Below are positions 23,301 through 37,600 of a DNA stretch of 64,000 nucleotides, piece by piece (the first letter of the stretch is position 1; each line of letters begins with the position of its first letter). The stretch is taken from contig OY783200.1 in assembly GCA_963678675.1 (NCBI GenBank), forward strand, positions 4,228,501 through 4,292,500. The letters run 5' to 3'. Below the pieces are notes generated by a model, which did not search any database, was not told the DNA's origin, and saw only the letters and a list, made by a program, of their open reading frames with translations. Source of the stretch: Xiphydria camelus. Taxonomy: Eukaryota > Arthropoda > Insecta > Hymenoptera > Xiphydriidae. Made by a program: the position numbers and the translations under genes.

Positions 23301-26300
23301 GGAACTATCTCGGTCGATCCAGACAATGAGACAATTAGCCAATGAGTCACCGATAAATCGAGGAAGTAATTGCACCGTTAAGTGAAAAAAAGCGACAGCA
23401 AAAAGTCTCGTCGTGGAGGACTTCTTAATTCGCCATGCACATAAAGACGTACCTACGAAAGTATTTCTTGCTGCGGTCGCATCATAAAGCATGCGGTTCA
23501 ATGAAGCCAAATTGCCCTGACGGCAATTCTATATACTCGATGCAGGATATACTCGACGATTCGACTGACAATTCGAGCATAAGTAATTGTCCGCACGTCC
23601 AAATATGAGTAACGGGTGGCCTTGGCGATCCGAACGCTGGTTACGGTGGGCGAGAAAATAAACGTAGGAAGAGAACCATCGGGTAAAACTCACATCTGGA
23701 TGTTCTTTGACCGGTACGTAGACCTTTTCTGTGAGTGTGGTGACATCTCCCTCGGGTTCTGGTAGCACCAGCGGTTCCTTCTTGACTCCGCTGATTTGGA
23801 AGAGGCTGGCCCTGACTTTTGCGATTTCTGCAACAAGAGGAAGTGAAAGCGATCCGTCAGTCGATGCATTCGATTATGTAAATAAAAAATTTGGTACTAC
23901 AACTTATAATCTGAAACTCGCTGCCACTGCTCGAGACACCTCCTGACAAATTGTAGGAGACACCGTCGACGCGTAAAGCGATATCGACTCCAGTAAACTG
24001 TGAGAAGTAAAAACGTTGAAAGCTGTATGACCACATCGAACCAGTCATGGAAGTGAGAAGGGCAAGAAAATGAAATGACGATCATAAAAGTAACCGGCTA
24101 CGGTAATCACGTATCCGTTGAGTGTTTTTTCCGCCAACGATTCCACTCGCTTGAAATTATGCACAGTTCATCTCAAATTTTAGGAACGAATAGTTCGACG
24201 AAGTGATAAATGAATCGCGTCAACTGTTCATATTGAAAAAAAACTGATAAATAAAACTCTGACTGTAAGTGAGAAATTAAGTCTTCGTGGCCTCCGAAGA
24301 GTTAATAGAGCGACGTCGATAGAGCCCATCCACTCATATGTGAATGATGCCAACTTGCGAAAAAAAAGAATACAGTCTCATCGATGCGAACGCTCCGAGA
24401 AATAAGGCAAAAATGAGTTAACGACGAGATGTAGCGAGCGTGCATCGCGAACAGGAAGGACGTCCCGTATGCTTCTCCGTACTACTCGCCTATGACCAAT
24501 CTATCCTTGACACAGTGATGTAATTATACAGCTGTTCGCGGTAATCTCGCCGGGAGACAGATGTCGAGATCGTCGACGCTTCTCTCGCGCCAATTAATTA
24601 ATTCACGGTTCTAGTATTTGGGCAGGTGTTTATACTGGGCCCCATGATGTGATGAAGCTGAATCGCTATTCGTGAAAAGTAAGTTTACGCTGATGCATTG
24701 CATCTTCTCGAGTGATCTCCGGTAATTTCTCGAAACCAAGAAAATGCATGCAGAGCTTCACATCAGCAACACTAAGTAAGACCAAGTAAATGTGATTGTT
24801 GTTTTAGTTCTAGGCGTGAGCCTCTACAGAGTTTCTGAATTTTCGAACAACGTCGATAATCGATGTCAGAAAGCGATCATTGACTTCAGTGGCGATTGTT
24901 TCGCTACCTACAGACATTTAACTACGCTATTGCTACTGTTTCAAAGTACAAAACTATCCGAGACCCTCGAATCCGTTGATACGTTGATGCACTTTATCGA
25001 AAGTGCATTCTAGCGCGGCTCACAAAAGATGACCACTTTACCGAAGTCGCCGTGCAATACAGGGTGGCGCTAGCGGCGAGGATTGACACGACACCGTTGC
25101 GTGGAGTCTACCAATCGTTTGAAACAGCCACGCGTCGACATAATGGGGCGGCCCCTCTTTCATCAATCAGTCCCACTGCCGTCGGCTCGCTAGTTTAATA
25201 TTATATTATTGCCCGCATGGTGCATCGATCCCCTACGTCGAAACCTGGCGCCATTTATTCACCCCGCAACAATAGCCAGCACATTTCCCCCTCGACGACA
25301 TTCCAAAGGGGAGCCACATACGAGGGAGGAAGGTGCGACTTGAAGACGAGTGAAATGAAACTAAGGCTTCACCTATCTATCTTCCAGGCTCAAAATCCCT
25401 AATAAAAAAGACTGCCTTCACCGCGACACGGGTCGGTGGATCAGTAACGGAGTGACGAGTCGCCCAACCCACCTCTGGACTTAATTTCGACGTGCCCAGC
25501 GACTCGAGACGAGAGGAGAGGAATCTTTGCTCCTCGGTACACACGTAGCGAGACCTGGATAGAAACGGAAGGCTCGGCGTTGTCTCAACTCGCCGTTCGG
25601 AACGCGCGAGTGTGCCACACAATGGGCGTGCATATTTGTGCGGGCGACGCACACACTCGCTTCACGTGGTGGTATTTACACGGCCGCACCATTGTATTGT
25701 AAATGGGAAGTAATGTAAATCTAACGGCCGGGCGTGGTCCAGTGGTACCAACTAACCGTAACCGCTGCGGTAACCGCAGGACGCGGATTAAATTGACGGG
25801 GATAACGATCCGGCGCTGGAACAAAACGTGATAACTACCGAAAGAGCGCGAGATTTGAGTCTATGAAAGACTTAACGCAGAACGTCGACTCGTTCTGATG
25901 ATAGAAACATAAAGGGGAAACCCAAAACAGCCCAAGTCTTGCAAGTACCTCAGGAATCCTCGCCATTATTCGATTTACGACAGGATCGTTGTGAAACCCG
26001 GAACGGACGTGGGTAGTGGCTGCGTTTAAAAGGCGTTCCGATGGTATCAATCCGCGTCATTGTCCTTCGGCTCGACTGCATTCGCTATTAAGGAGGTCGG
26101 CCCGCGAAGGAAGCGCGCCGAACGACAATGGGGACCGAGTCGCACACGTTTTCGCGTTTGAACAACGCGCTGCCTCCCCCTCCTTCTCCACCACTATGTG
26201 ACTCGCATACTTGGCGGCGCGCGGGTTCGAACACTGATGTCACGGGCGCACCTTGTTCCGTCCTGTATAAAATATACAGCGACTGTGCCAGCCGTCGAAC

Positions 26301-29300
26301 TGAATAGCCGGATTTTGCCTTTAGGACGGGGCTTCTAGTTCAAATGGAAATCACGATTTACCGCCATTTCGTATTGGCGATATCGCGTGATTCGATTCTG
26401 ACTGATGGACTCCCGGAAAGAGCGAACGGACCAGATGACGCGCCAATGAGTGCGACGAGTATGTGTGTCGCGGATAAACAGAGGCTAACGATAAGAATGC
26501 AATTGCTAAAAATAGAACACAATACTACAACGTCATCTGATCTAAACGAACATAGAATTAATACGACTATAGCGATTCTACGGAGATAAGTTATTCGCAA
26601 TATATTGTATTTACGTGCATCTTCGACAAGATTGTCAGCGAAACCCTCAATAAATAGTCTGTAATAAGTAATAGCTCAATTTTGTAAGTAGGCCAGTTTT
26701 CAAATCCACCGCCAGATGGCTGCGTTTCGCGTAAATGCGCACGGCTGCCCGCCCCTACTTATAGGTTGTCCCACAAGCGAGAAGAGCTGGGCCCAACCCT
26801 CGAAAAACCGAAAAGAAAGCATGACATGCGATGCGATGCTGAAATTGCATCCCGAACTTCGGTTCACTCATCTTTCCCCTTATCAGCCACGCGTGAAAGT
26901 GAACGCGATACTCGTATTTAGACGCGACGACGTCAAAGCGTCTGTTTACCTCGCGCGAGCGAGCTACAATTTTCCTTTCTTTCTCGACTCGCGCAAGAGA
27001 CCAAGAGGTGAACGGGGACGTACTAATTACTCGCCCTCCACTTTCTCGCGCATCCGCGCCCAAATCTGGCGGCGCGGCGGTCGCCGGCCGTTCATCAACG
27101 AGTCCGCGTCTCTACCCGACGATGGCGTAAGCGCTGTCGTCGCGGGGCAACCTGTTGCACCGCGCGAGGGGGCGAGAGAATTCCCTCCCGATATGGCGAG
27201 AACGGAAAGTTGCTCGGACCGTACTTTTCTGACACGCTTACACGGCGGGGAAGGATTCGCGGTGTTATGCAACGAACACAATGGCCCCGGCGTGGCGTTG
27301 CGCGCGAACGCGTTGCATAATGAGGATCGTACCGTGTAAATAGAGCGGTCCGAAAACCCGCAAGGTCGAGCGGCGGGTCGCGAGCGGGCGGGACGAGAGG
27401 AAGACGTTCCTCTCCGAGACGGGCGTGAGCGGTGGATGGAAACTGGGTGAGCCGCGCCATTGCCAGGAAGGAACGGCCGTGCGTGTAACTATGCCGGATG
27501 CGCGCGTGTTTCGGATTTGTTTAATCGCTGTGCTTGCGAGAAGAGAGAGAGAGAGTCATTACTTGATTTTATCTGATGATAGAAGAGAAGAGAGTAACTT
27601 TGTTAGTAGTACAAAGTGTCCAAATAAGAGAAAGTAAATACAAAAGAGTTCGTTAAGGTTGGAGCCATCATGACTGCCATTCGAAGGGCTCGATCGAATT
27701 TCAAGATGGATGTCGTATGCAAAGGCTCCATTTGACAAGAAGAAACTAGATTGTGAAATTTTACTCGACGTCCTGAAAAAGACGTTGACTTGAAGATGCG
27801 AAATCTTAATTATCTACTCGAGCGCGTAACCAACGTTTTATCGTTGAAAATATCATAAATTCTCGATGAAGATATCTCGAGAAGAAAAAAATCGTCTAAC
27901 GCTATTCCAGCGAGGTTTGTCACCGCGAGCGAATAGAGCCAATGGTGAAATCTCGTATTTTTTAACCACTGTTTGCAGTCTCGTCACGACGCGCCAATCG
28001 TGGTGCGTAAGACCCGCGTCGTGTCGCTTCCTCTTGAAGAGAGAAAAAAAACAGCATCGGCGAGACGCGATTACGGACGACAAATACCGAAGGAGCTGAA
28101 CGAACGATTCGGCTCTACTTTATTACACTTCCGTATTGGAAACACCTTTCTCTTTGTCGCAAATTGTCTCGAGACGAAACTGCATTGCGGACGGCGCTCC
28201 TTGACGATCTTACAGCCTCCGTGTTGCAGTTCGATCGGGTCTCCCATTTGGCTGCCCGAGCAAACTTAAATATGAACGATATATACGCGACCCAAATCAA
28301 AATGACCCTTCGAACGTTCAAAGAATCCGGTACACTGAACCCCACTGCCCTTTAGATTAATTCATAGTTTCCAGCTTCATTGGCTGGTCTGTGATTTGAC
28401 GTAAAAAGACCACAATATATGTACAGTCGAATTACGCGCTAAAAGAAAAGATTGAATCATCAAATACAGCAAGGTTTAAGTTGAAGGGGGGGGGGGGGGT
28501 GTGACTAGACGAGTCCGTAGTCGACCACACGCTACAGCATTTACAGAATGGAATCCGTTCGATGAATAAATGTGTACCGACGGCGTGTGGCAGTGCGACG
28601 GGTGTGGCAATGCCGAGCCATATGTTGCTCACGCGGGGGGCAGCGGAGCGGGGGCGCCGCGGCGGTAAGGAAAGCGGTGGGGTGGGGATACGTCGTGGGG
28701 AAGGGAACGGCGGGGAGGGAAGGGGCCATCATAGCCGCTTTTAGCAGCGCAGCTCGGCAGCTCGCGCCTACATGACATCAGCTGACTGACGCTCGCTCGC
28801 TCTTGGCTCTCTCGGCTCGAAAACACACGCGACCGGTCTTATCCGACCGAAAGTCGGCTTGCCGTCGCTGCCGATTGTGACAGACACTCGCTGACTCCAT
28901 CCACCCTACCTCCTCCCGCTCGTCGAGTCGACCGCTGCGCGATTAGTGCGCACTACTTATGTACGTCGTCCCAAAACCCTTGGTGAGTAGAGGGGTTACA
29001 TCATTGCCGAGCCGGCCGATGATAAGCTGTTCTGCAGACGAAAGAGAGAAAGAGAGAGAGAGACAGAGAGAGAAGAAGAAGAAGAAGCGTTTATTCTGCT
29101 CTAGGGCAAGCCCTCTAAGAGCACTGAAGGAAGTACAATAATAAAGTAAATAACTAAGTAACTACTAAGTGAGTAAGGTACAAAAATAAAGTCAATAACT
29201 AACAATAAGTAAGTAACTAAAGCGATAACTATAACGGTAAAAATAAAAATAAGAATTAAAACAAAATAAAACAAAGTAATACTAAATAATAAAGATAATA

Positions 29301-29389
29301 ATAATAATGAGTGAGTAGCAAGTAGGTAAACAGTAACAAGTAAGTAAAATTAAGAGAAACGAGCAAGTAAACGTTGAACATATAAAAAC

Positions 29390-29471
<82 letters not shown>

Positions 29472-32400
29472 GCATCGCGTGCTCCAACGCGCGTGCGCGA
29501 GAGTTCAAGATGCATTCGCTTCAGCATCCAAAAATAGGCGCATTGGAGCACGTGCGCGCGCTGCACGTCACGAAGGCGCGATCTCGCGGGCAAGGGAATA
29601 TTTTCTTCCGATTGAGTTCGTCGATTCGACTTCGCGCCGGGCCAACGGTATTTCGGAGTTCGTCGCTCGCGAGATGAATTGGAAGCGAGCGAGCGCGGGG
29701 AACTTCAACGGCGGCCATATCAGGAATCGTAATTCGGCCCGAGCATTTTGCATTCCCGATGCGAAGCCTCGAGAAGGCTCGCGAATCGCGCGATGAAGTG
29801 AGACCCGACCTCTCGGGCGAACTTGTTTTCCGGAAATAGCCGCTTGTGCGCGCTGGAGAGGCTGCGCGAGGAAAAAGTCCCGTTAGAATGCATACAACGC
29901 CGACGATCTTGGGAAAAAACGATAGTTATTACTTCAATTTGTAAAATTATGCGTCTTTCTTTCGCGTCCCGTGTAAAAAAAAAGTATGGCTAAAGTATGG
30001 CGTAGGTCTAGGACAAGTTGAACCAAAAAAGTTTACGGATCGTATCCCAGACTTTCAACTGGTAAACGATGCGCTCTTCAATTAGAGTTCAGTTGTTTGC
30101 ACGAGGTTATGCTGTAATCGAGGTCTGTTCTTATCAGTTGATATTATTTCGATTTATTTTTTATTAAACTCTCAAATTATTACTAATGAACTATAGTATT
30201 CTAGTACTGAACAAGTCATTGTAGTTTTATAATGAAGAACTCGTACAACAAAATTGAATCAAAAAGGTATCTACAGGTAAGTCGAGTAAATTTTACTTTT
30301 CAGCCGATACAATACGTAGCCATACTTTTTTGGTTCCAATTGTCCCAGACTACTGCCATACTTTAGCCGTACCATTTTTACGCTGGGTATGTCACCCTAA
30401 TTGCAATTTTCCCGATAATACGACCTCTTTCATTGAATATATCGAAAGGGGCCAGCCATCTTGAAATATAATTCAAATCCACATTTCGTATAATCGCATC
30501 CAACTGTACTCCTCTCTAAATTACACTCGTCTTATTGCGAGAACGAGTCTCCGGGCTACGCGGAAACCGCAACGAAACATCCGGAAGACGTTTCACCGGA
30601 GTTTCCAGGTATGTATGCGTATATCGGCTGGACCGGATAGGCGCGAACCGCAAATCTCGCGGCGTCCAGCCGCCATCTCTGGGCAAACGTCGGGACGTCC
30701 TCGCGCGCGTCTTTCCACGACCCCAAACACAATTCATAGTTCCTCGACAGCGGCCATTGTCCACGAGACATTGAAACCCCGCCAATATTTCGCATTCCGA
30801 GCGCGTAGCCTCACAACAGGTCGCGAATCGCGGCACACGACTATTTCTCGTTGCGATGACTACTTGCGACGGAGAAAAAGAATCCCGCCCCGTGCGGCTC
30901 TCTAGAGGAAACGTTCTAAAAGCGGTCCACCAATCTCAAATTCCAAAAATAAGCCGGCTGGAGCGTACCCCGCGTGTATTTTCGTCGGGGTGACGATAGT
31001 CTCGCGAGAGAAAAAGCCTCTCGGCGATGAAGTAGAGAGAGAGGGGCAATTCCGTGCCTGCGACCGCGTCGAAGGGCCCGGCTTCCTTTCTAAACTGATT
31101 CCCACACGCGAAGTTCGCTCCGTCCACGCAGCATGGGCGGCGTAGCGCGTAAATCGTTCGGATAAGCAACGTTCTTGGTTGTACGGCGACCCACCCGACG
31201 ATTAGAAAGCCTCGACGATACTTAATTCTTAATTGCTCGACGCGGTTCGCCGTCGAGGAATAATATTTGTATCGATTAGGCTAGGTTAGGCACGGATTAG
31301 GTCAGGTTATAACGGACAATTATCGCCGCGCGAATGGCGGGAAATGGCGGCGATGAAAATCAAGGTGGCCGCAATTGCTTTGCGGAATCGAATCGTCACG
31401 TGACGGTCTCCGCCAATCGCAAATATCCCGTTAGCTCTTTGCACTCTGGACGATTGCGGAGACCTGAGACAATTCTTAAGTCAATGCCGATAATGACGAT
31501 CTGCATTCCCACGTTATTTGGTCCCCAGAAATGGACCGTTTCCCGGGAAAAATCGAATGCTTCACTGCAGAAGTCACCGATACGCTTATGTTCCCCGGAA
31601 CGACACTCGCCGTTTCCCACGGATAACGTCACAGCTGCGAGGAGACGCATCGCTATAAACGGCCATAATTGTATAACTTCGCGACCGAGTCTGACGCCTG
31701 AAGAATGTCGGCGTGTAATTGATTCATCCTGGAGCCGCAGGTGCCACCAGACTTCTCGTCGAGATAATTGCGCGCTATCCATGCAAATTCATTGATCGAC
31801 AATCGATGCCGTCGTCGTTACATTCCACTTTCACGCGTTTCTCAATTTGGCCTTGAAGGAGAGCAGCGACATCCTAGGGGCCCCAATGAGGCTTCCCTGG
31901 AAGTCACCAGAAGGCTTTTAAGAATGAAGACAACGAATTATCTATCAATTATCATCACCCTGGAATGCCCTCGACGGAACCTCTCGAAAATAACGCGCGA
32001 AATCGCGAGGCAAGATCATTACTCACGGATAATCGAAGCGACGCGTCATTCGCTCGGATGCAAATGAGATTTTGAGCGTCCAGCGACTACGTCCGGACAA
32101 TGATGGCGACGCCGGTGGCGGTTAAAAGCTTATCCCCGGTGAGTCGATGGGTTGCGCGCGCGCCTGAATGAGATCACCGATGCTGCGAGCGGAATTTCGA
32201 GGGAAAGAGATGAGAAGAGAATTAGAGATACGCGGTGGACAAGGTTCTGCAACTGCGCGAAGCTATTACGTCGGAGCCGAACAATGTTCCGTCGAGTATG
32301 TAAAGTAAGCGGAAGTCGGTGGGAGAAGCGCGTGTTGATGTAATCGCAAAGATGAATTATTGCTCTTCCCTTTCCGAGTCGATTGTATATAAAAAAAGAT

Positions 32401-34589
32401 GAGACACCTTAGGGAAAAGAAATATGATACATCGGATCTAAAATCTGAAGGACGAGTCGAAGCTGTTCGAAACAATCGAATGGTACTACGAACTGTATTT
32501 TTGGTGGTCCAGTAAAATGCTCTAGGGTAGTCGCACCAGTCTTGGCCACCCCCCCCCCCCCCCCCCAGCAGTGAATGCTATCTTTACAAATAAGTATTAT
32601 TAACTGAGAAAAAAAATGGAACAATAGTTCAATAATACTAACGAAAATTCGCCTATATTACCCTACTACGAATATAAATATTTCTCGAGTCTTTAAATTA
32701 TTATACTCTCTCCAAGGAGTTTTATTCTTTCCAACAACCATCTGCTAGTTTCCTTAAACTTGTACACTTTTCATAAGAAACGCTCAAACAGATTTCTTTT
32801 TAAATAAAGTTTATTGAAAACGACGCTAAATTAGTTAGTTAAAATTAAAGCTAATGTTCGATAATATCGAGATAAAAGTTGCTAAATGCCTACTGGCATT
32901 TACTGACATTTTGCGGGTTATCTTGATTTTAATTGAATGTTATATACTGAAGGCCTCACAAATTTGATAATTCTCAACAATAATTAAAAGAATACCCTTA
33001 TTTCTTCATATCTCAATAGTAATTCAGTTGTACTGACAGTATTAACTGTTTCTTTAAATTAATATTATCACGCGTTTGCTATGATGAAATAATTGCCATA
33101 CTGAACAAAATATTTCGCTTGAATAGGAAAAACGTACGATAAATCTAATTTCTACTGATCCCGGCGTCACGTAAAGTAATTTCGTCATACACGAAAAATA
33201 ATTACTTCGCAGTCTCAGCAAAACCAGGTTTTGCCGAGAACTCTGTAATGTCGTGAAAAAAATATTATTTACGGCAGCAAAAGATATGTCCAATAATGAT
33301 AAATATAACTGCAATCACAGTGAACTTTTTTCGATGAAAACGTTTGCCATCCCAACAAATATTTTTACTACCATTTGACATATGTTATCGTTGCTACCGC
33401 AGATAATATTGTTGCCACGACAGCAACAAGTTCTCGACAAAATCCAGTTTTGCTGAAACTGCAAAATCATTTTTTCTCCGTGTACAAACTCGTTGGTTAC
33501 TCAAGAGTTAAAGTCTAACCCCCCCCCCCCCCCAGAATTCGACTAAGTAACCGAATAATCCCCTCATCACCGATAACTAAATGCGACGCGCGAGTAAACG
33601 GCGCTATCAAAGAGAAGGTCCGTTACCGAGATAAACGAGAAAGCCGGAGACGTGGAAAAGTATTTTCCCGTGTTCGAAGATACCGCGAAAGGATGAAAGA
33701 TGGAGGTCCGCGTGCGCTCGGCAGGAAGGAGCGCGCCTGTAACGTTGCAACAGTCCGTGACGTCCCGATAAGCACGATAGGTGCGAGAGTAGGTACACGC
33801 CAGGCGCATCAGTGAGATCACCAGTGTTGTAACCGCGGTCCGCGAACCGTGACACAGTTCGACTAGTCGGGCTGCCTCCCCCCCCCCTCTCCCCCTTTCT
33901 CGTGCGACAAACCACTGTTACGCGCGCGTTGCCTTGCTTTATTTTTGCACCGGCCAGGACCCAGTGATCCAATTGTGTGGCGAACCGAACTGCCATCCTC
34001 CGACGGGGCGTTTGCCGAAAGGACGACGATGCCGAGGATACAGGCGCTCGAAACCGCGCGCTCAATGTCGGATCTCGGCGTGACGTCATTAGATATCACT
34101 GAGACGCCCAACTATAACATTATCCCCGGCAGAAACAAGATCTACGTCGATTTATGTCAATTCCACGCTAAAATACGAATTTTGGGAGGTCTGTAGTTTT
34201 CCATAGTACTTATGGCATAATCGATCATAGACCTCCATAGACTTCCACAGATATTAATTGTAGTTTCAGAATTCAAAATTTGTGCATTTCTACAAAAAAA
34301 AAGAACTACGGACTACTTCAATAGACGAAATATAATAGTTTCACGCAGTTAATCATAATAATAACGGAATTCTATGTTCATCAACGGCTAACTATGGAGT
34401 ATAACGTCATACTATGGAAAACTACAAATGTCTTCCGAATTTCGTACTTTAGCGTAGAATTGACATAAAGCAGCGTGGATTTTGTTTTCCGTCGGGGATT
34501 ATTCTATAGAAAAAATTATTGATATCGTTTCTCTCGATTCATCTCTTTATCTCTAATTTAAATGATAAGATAATAATGCACCGAGAGAA

Positions 34590-34624
<35 letters not shown>

Positions 34625-37600
34625 ATTGCGGTGTGTCCTACCTCGAAAAGTTCACAACCTATCAAGAGACGAAGAGCGCGGATCCAACGTTATCGCTTAG
34701 AAAGGGGCAAAGATCAAGCGGCATCGTCGTATCGATTCCGCAGTCGTCGCTCTTCCTTTCTTTGGGGCTCATTACGGAGTGTCCGTCGTTTCTGCGACGA
34801 AACGGACAGCTGTATTTTCGTTCCGGAGATGAGCGAGAACGCGCGAGGTCGGCCGATCGAATTCACAGATGGCTTCTCTCTCTCTCGGAGACGTGCGCGA
34901 AGGGCTCGGTTCGACGCCTCTTGAAATACGTGAAAAATGCTGTAATGTATTTGTGATGTGAAATATCGTTGAATATGTAGTTCAATTCGTAAAAACGTTT
35001 TTCGAACATACAATCTATGATCTTATATTTCCTTTGAGATCGTCGAAAAAGGTAGGTATTATTTTCAGAGTCAGTTGAAAGCAATGAATCGAATAGGATG
35101 GTTGAGAGCTCGATTATAAAAATATCGATTTTTGCAAAAATGTCAAGGGATTTAAATACCTATTTACCAAAACTTTAAATCTCTGGAATCGCTCGCCATA
35201 CCACTCTATCTTATGTATTTTTTCGCGCTGATTACGAGAAACACGGTTATTAAACTGATACCTCAAACGAAATATAAGATAGGTACCATATCGATAATTT
35301 TATACACAAACAAATTGTTTTCTCACAAGAAATGAATATCTCGATGTTCCTTTCAGATTTTCTGAATATATCCATGACTTTCACAGAATCAGCACGAAAA
35401 AGTACATCGAATGAAATTGTCGAGAGCTCGATTCTAAAAATTTCGATTTTTACCCCCTAAAACCTTAAAATAACCCCTTTAATTTCTCCAAAAATTGACA
35501 TACTTGTAATTACACGGTCGGCCACTCTATCCTGTGTATTTTTGTCGCGCTGATTACGAAAAGCACAGTTATTAGGCCGATATCTCAAAGGAAATATAAG
35601 ATATCGATGATTTTATGCAAAAAAATGTTCTCACTGGAAATCATCGATATCTCGATGTTCCTTTGAGATATTCTCAATATATCCATGATTTTCAGAATAA
35701 GCCTGAAAAAATACATCGATTAGGATGGTCGAGAGAGTTCGATTCTAAAAATGATGCGCAATAAGATTTTGCCAAAAAATGAAATATTTGTCATTGCTCG
35801 CTCGACTATCCTATCTTGTGTATTTTTTGCGCTGATTACGAATAGCACATTCATTAGATCAATATCTCGAGGTAAATAAAAGATATCAGTGATTGTTTTT
35901 GTATATGAGAAAATTATGTTCTTCCGACAAAACTTTAGTGTATCATTGCACCGGTCGTAAAGTCGTAAGAATTAAGATACGACGAAGGAAGAAGAAGAAG
36001 AAGCAGCCAAGCGTTAGACTCGACGTTCAGAAGCGAACGCGCTTAAGCAATTCGCTTATTTTCACACTATGACTCAATCCCTGTATTTATAATTTGGCGG
36101 CCGAGAAGTCTACCGGCAACTTCGTCTTCGTTGTCCGAAGATTCGCGTATAGTGGAAGGCATCGAAGCTGTCGAATGGCTTTTTTTTTCATTGGAAGAAA
36201 CAGCGAAAAAAGGAACATCTCGATCGAAGATACCGATGTAACATACACCTCGCCGGTTTCATTAAACCAACCTGTTGCCTGCGAGCAAGACACATTTTTT
36301 TACCGACAAACGCCTGGCCGTCGAGCCGACATAAAAATTCCTAGCGAGCGCTAAAAAAGAGACGCGAGTTTTCAAAAATGCAAATTTTAAAGCAGGTACC
36401 ATCATTATTGGTAAAAAAACGACGACGTATGCTACATCCACGAATTTATGACAACTCGCCGTATCCTTATTCGAGTTTATCTGAACAGGAAACGAAAAGG
36501 AAGCCGCTAGTCTTTCACTGAAAAAATTCGATTGCGTCTGTTCAATTTTTCATTGCGAAACACTAGTAACAAAATCACTCGAAAGGGCCAAAAATAAACG
36601 GGATGGTTGTTATCAACTTTACGATCGGATCCTAACAATCCTATAGCACTAACGATCAGCCAGACAAAACCCGCTACCATTCGGAAGGTCGACTATGCGT
36701 CATAGTCGAGTCGACGCACCTCCGCCGACCCCGATAATTCGACTGACCGCGAATTAATTAACTCCAATTCAAAGCTACTCGTCTTTTCAACCAGGTTCAT
36801 CGAAATTTCAGGAACCCTTACCACAAAAGTCAATCATCAATTCCCACAGCGTCAGTTCTCAGAGCGATGAGTGAAATACATTTTCCGGCTCTTAGTACCC
36901 ACCAATCAAAACGGCGCGAGGGAGCAGACGGAGAAAAAGAGCAAGGGCTGTGCGAGAGCGCAGTCGCAGTCGCGCAGAGAGAAGAGGGTGAACGAGGAGC
37001 GAAAGGATGAATGGCGCGGTCCCAACGAATCAGGCCGACGCACCCAGCCCCTTGGGGTATGGGGTGCTTTAAATCACATGTCGATGGGAGTAAACCCCTG
37101 TTCCCCCGAGGGGAAGAGCATATCCGCTCGAACGACCTCGGGAGGGTGGGTTAAGTGTCCCTGCCCGCGCCCAAACTAAATTCCCAGCGCATTGCCCAGC
37201 TTTCAGGTGCCACTGTCCGGCTCAACAGGTTCCATTCACCGCGCCCGACCGTGCTGCAGGCGTGAAAGCCATGTGTTTGGATTAAAACCGTACATCGGCC
37301 CGTTACGCGCCGGTAATCATAACTTGTTGGACGTTCCGACGACTATTCGAGTACAGATTTACGAGATAGTTGAACAAAATAAGTTGGGGCCAAAGGATGA
37401 GCCTTTTGGACGCATAAGATGAAGTGCTGTGTTGCATCAGTTAGGGCAAACCCAGTGCTTGGACATCTGTTCGTGTCGCAGGCCCAACTGCGTCGTCAGA
37501 TATGCGCAGCAAACACGAAGTATGTGACATGAGAACAAGAACTGCATTTATGTAGCTGCAGCTAAGTTTCAATATCCCTAATTGTCGAAAGACATCAAAC

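Larger units (their letters stand above)
17588..23693 (-). other. how intron 2 (6.1 kb)
   Basis: Holds a CCAAT-rich stretch at 17675-18015, a hairpin element (19952-20188) nested in a dispersed repeat (19845-20520), and a complete MITE A copy (21148-21360). 18.1-19.8 and 21.4-23.6 kb look like unique intronic DNA. A short GC hairpin (GGCCCCTGG / CCAGGGGCC) lies at 23054-23094. Confidence 0.8.

Noticed and set aside
26195..26250. GGGTTCGAACAC resembling a tRNA B box
   Set aside because: No A box at a suitable distance and no acceptor stem pairing around it.
26716..27339. 207-codon plus-strand open frame in intron 1
   Set aside because: No domain or splice context, mirrored by minus-strand frames. 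Composition explained by high CpG content.
33190..33482. MITE B hairpin considered as a microRNA precursor
   Set aside because: Inverted ends with TA flanks and a second copy at 46404 identify it as a transposable element.
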